A DNA stretch of 64,000 nucleotides from Streptomyces pacificus. Lineage in GTDB: Bacteria; Actinomycetota; Actinomycetes; Streptomycetales; Streptomycetaceae. The stretch's first letter is position 1, and each line of letters starts with the position of its first letter. Of the stretch, positions 62,537-64,000 are shown in pieces. The stretch is taken from assembly GCF_011766325.1 (NCBI RefSeq), contig NZ_BLLG01000004.1, positions 62,001 through 126,000 on the forward strand. The letters run 5' to 3'. The notes beneath the pieces were generated by a model. It was not told the DNA's origin. It made no database searches and saw nothing but the letters and a program-made list of their open reading frames with translations. Both the position numbers and the translations under genes were made by a program.

Positions 62537-63358
62537 TCATTCTTCCACGGCCTGCGGCCTGCGCCAAAATCGGCCGTCGGGGGACGGCGCCCAGCCCAGT
62601 ACGGAGAGGGTCTCCCGGTCCTTCCTGTCGAACGCGGACGGGTCGCAGCGCTCGATCAGGTCCGGCCGGTGCCGGGCGGTCCGGCGCAAGGCCTCGTCTC
62701 TGCGCCATCGGGCGATCCTGCCGTGGTGGCCGCTGAGCAGCACGTCCGGTACGCCGCGGCCGCGCCAGAGCGGCGGCTTGGTGTAGACGGGCCCCTCCAG
62801 GAGGTCCGCCATGGCGCCGGGCGCGAAGGAGTCGTCGCGGTGGGATTCGGCGTTGCCGAGGACGCCGGGCAGCAGCCGGGCGACGGCCTCCGTCATGACG
62901 AGGACGGCGGCCTCGCCCCCGGCCAGCACGTAGTCGCCGATGGAGAGCTCATGTACGGGTATGCGGGTCGCGTACTCGTCGACGACGCGGCGGTCGATGC
63001 CCTCGTAACGTGCCGGGGTGAAGATCAGCCAGGGTTGCCCGGCCAGTTCGGCGGCGAGTTCCTGGGTGAACGGGCGGCCGCTCGGGGTCGGCACCACCAG
63101 CGCGGGTGCGCAGGCGCCCGACTCGTAGCCGGAGGCGAGGACCTCGTCCAGCGCCTCGCCCCAGGGGCCGGTTTTCATGACCATGCCCGGTCCGCCGCCG
63201 TACGGGGTGTCGTCGACGGTGCTGTGCCGGTCGTGCGTCCAGTCCCGAAGGTCGTGGAGGTGGACGTCGAGCTGCCCGCGTGCCCGGGCCTTGCCGACGA
63301 GCGAGACGTTCAGCGGCTCCAGGTACTCGGGGAAGATGGTGACGATGTCGAGACGCAT
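62537..63358 (-). CDS. trmD: tRNA (guanine-37-N1) methyltransferase
   Basis: 273 residues from ATG 63358 ([19 protein letters not shown]), overlapping the rimM stop as TGATG. TrmD methylates G37 of tRNAs that read codons starting with C or with CCN. The knotted SAM site shows YGGGPGMVMKTGPW, CARYEGIDRRV-like PARYEGIDRRVVDEY, and LSIGDYVLAGGEAAVLVMTEAVARLLPGVLG. The length is slightly above E. coli TrmD. Confidence 0.98.
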   Translation of the reverse strand: MRLDIVTIFPEYLEPLNVSLVGKARARGQLDVHLHDLRDWTHDRHSTVDDTPYGGGPGMVMKTGPWGEALDEVLASGYESGACAPALVVPTPSGRPFTQELAAELAGQPWLIFTPARYEGIDRRVVDEYATRIPVHELSIGDYVLAGGEAAVLVMTEAVARLLPGVLGNAESHRDDSFAPGAMADLLEGPVYTKPPLWRGRGVPDVLLSGHHGRIARWRRDEALRRTARHRPDLIERCDPSAFDRKDRETLSVLGWAPSPDGRFWRRPQAVEE

Positions 63359-63939
63359 CAGTGCCCGTCCTCGGTGTCCGCGTCACGCCGGGGGGCGCCC
63401 TCCGCGTCCTGCCGCGAGGCGGTCTCCGCACGGTCGTCGACGAGGCCGGGGGGCGGGTCGACCACCGCCCTCTGCTCGGCCAGGTCGATCTCGGTGACGA
63501 TCTGCTCGACGAACGGGATCATGACCTCGCTCCCGTCGGGCCGTTCGACGATGAAGAGGTCCTGCGACGGCAGATGGGAGATCTCCGTGATCCGGCCGAT
63601 CTCCGTGCCGTCCGCGAGCACCACGTCCAGGTCCATGAGCTGGTGGTCGTAGTACTCGTCGGGCTCCTCCGGCAGCACCTCCGGGTCGATCTCCGCGATC
63701 AGCAGGGTGTTGCGCAGCGCCTCGGCGCCGTCGCGGTTCCGGACGCCTTCGAAGCGCAGCAGCAGCCGGCCGCTGTGCACCCGGCCCGTCTCGATGGTCA
63801 GCGGGCCCGCGGAGGCCGGTTCGGTGCCCAGCACGGCTCCGGGGGCGAGCCGCAGTTCCGGCTCGTCGGTACGCACCTCGACGGTGACCTCGCCCTTGAC
63901 TCCGTGGGCGCGGCCGATCCGTGCGACTACCAACTGCAC
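63358..63939 (-). CDS. rimM: 16S rRNA processing protein
   Basis: 193 residues. I choose GTG 63939 ([18 protein letters not shown]) because AGGAG lies 8 bp upstream; a TTG six bases earlier is too close. RimM helps mature the 30S head and binds S19. The N-terminal part shows [17 protein letters not shown]. The C-terminal PRC-barrel part shows [27 protein letters not shown] and IPFVEQIV. The acidic tail is variable. It is coupled to trmD. Confidence 0.96.
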   Translation of the reverse strand: MQLVVARIGRAHGVKGEVTVEVRTDEPELRLAPGAVLGTEPASAGPLTIETGRVHSGRLLLRFEGVRNRDGAEALRNTLLIAEIDPEVLPEEPDEYYDHQLMDLDVVLADGTEIGRITEISHLPSQDLFIVERPDGSEVMIPFVEQIVTEIDLAEQRAVVDPPPGLVDDRAETASRQDAEGAPRRDADTEDGH

Positions 63940-64000
63940 GCTCAAAGCTCCTGTCGTACGACGACGGGCCGGGGAGGGCCGACCGGCCCTCCCCGGCCCG

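Noticed and set aside
60452..63652. A 1066-residue plus-strand frame opposite sipX, sipW, rplS and trmD
   Set aside because: It lies antisense to four clear genes and its sequence is low-complexity; no support as a gene.

Overview
The window is chromosomal DNA from a Streptomyces-like actinomycete. The evidence is a very high G+C content, frequent GTG starts, the sporulation sigma factor whiG, a block of four type I signal peptidases, and the order rimM-trmD-rplS-sip-(NUDIX)-DUF2469-yraN-comM-dprA-whiG-rpsB-tsf-pyrH-frr-cdsA-rlmN. Most housekeeping genes are on the minus strand, so the biological order runs from high to low coordinates.

Region by region: 63939-55396 carries rimM, trmD, rplS, sipW/X/Y/Z, a NUDIX hydrolase, DUF2469, yraN and comM. 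At 55337 dprA begins, but it is cut in two by a mobile element of about 12.35 kb (42186-54542). The dprA 3' part reappears at 41817-42188, next to whiG, a TetR regulator and an M23 peptidase frame. 38881-34242 is the rpsB-tsf / pyrH-frr-cdsA block, followed by rlmN. 32434-28376 is a TPP-riboswitch-controlled ABC transporter (thiB-thiP-thiQ). 28270-26424 is a small ABC exporter-like pair.

26159-4214 is dominated by polyamine/GABA metabolism. It holds an aminotransferase with an Lrp/AsnC regulator, an aminobutyraldehyde-type dehydrogenase, a spermidine/putrescine ABC importer (potD-A-B-C), gabT, a second aldehyde dehydrogenase and a PucR regulator. Together these could import putrescine and convert it via aminobutyraldehyde and GABA to a C4 acid. 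Between them lie an adenosine-deaminase-family enzyme (probably aminodeoxyfutalosine deaminase), a glycerophosphodiesterase, a PAP2 phosphatase and a broken third aldehyde dehydrogenase. The window ends with an acyl-CoA dehydrogenase, dxr, a site-2 protease and ispG (truncated by the window edge); dxr and ispG belong to the MEP isoprenoid pathway.

The most unusual part is the element in dprA. A large serine recombinase gene sits at its left end. Its reading frame continues, in frame, out of the element into the 3' third of dprA. At the other end the dprA 5' part reads 20 codons into the element before a stop. Both junctions meet at a CCC proline codon in the same phase, so recombination at that codon would restore a 388-residue DprA and a 664-residue recombinase. 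The element also encodes a primase-polymerase/SF3 helicase, two or three XRE regulators, a membrane protein resembling SpdB, an orphan NUMOD4 protein and several small genes. It contains large palindromes with iteron-like repeats. I see no TraB/FtsK translocase and no virion genes, so a mobilizable element or a phage-satellite-like island are both possible. I see no rRNA, tRNA or CRISPR array.
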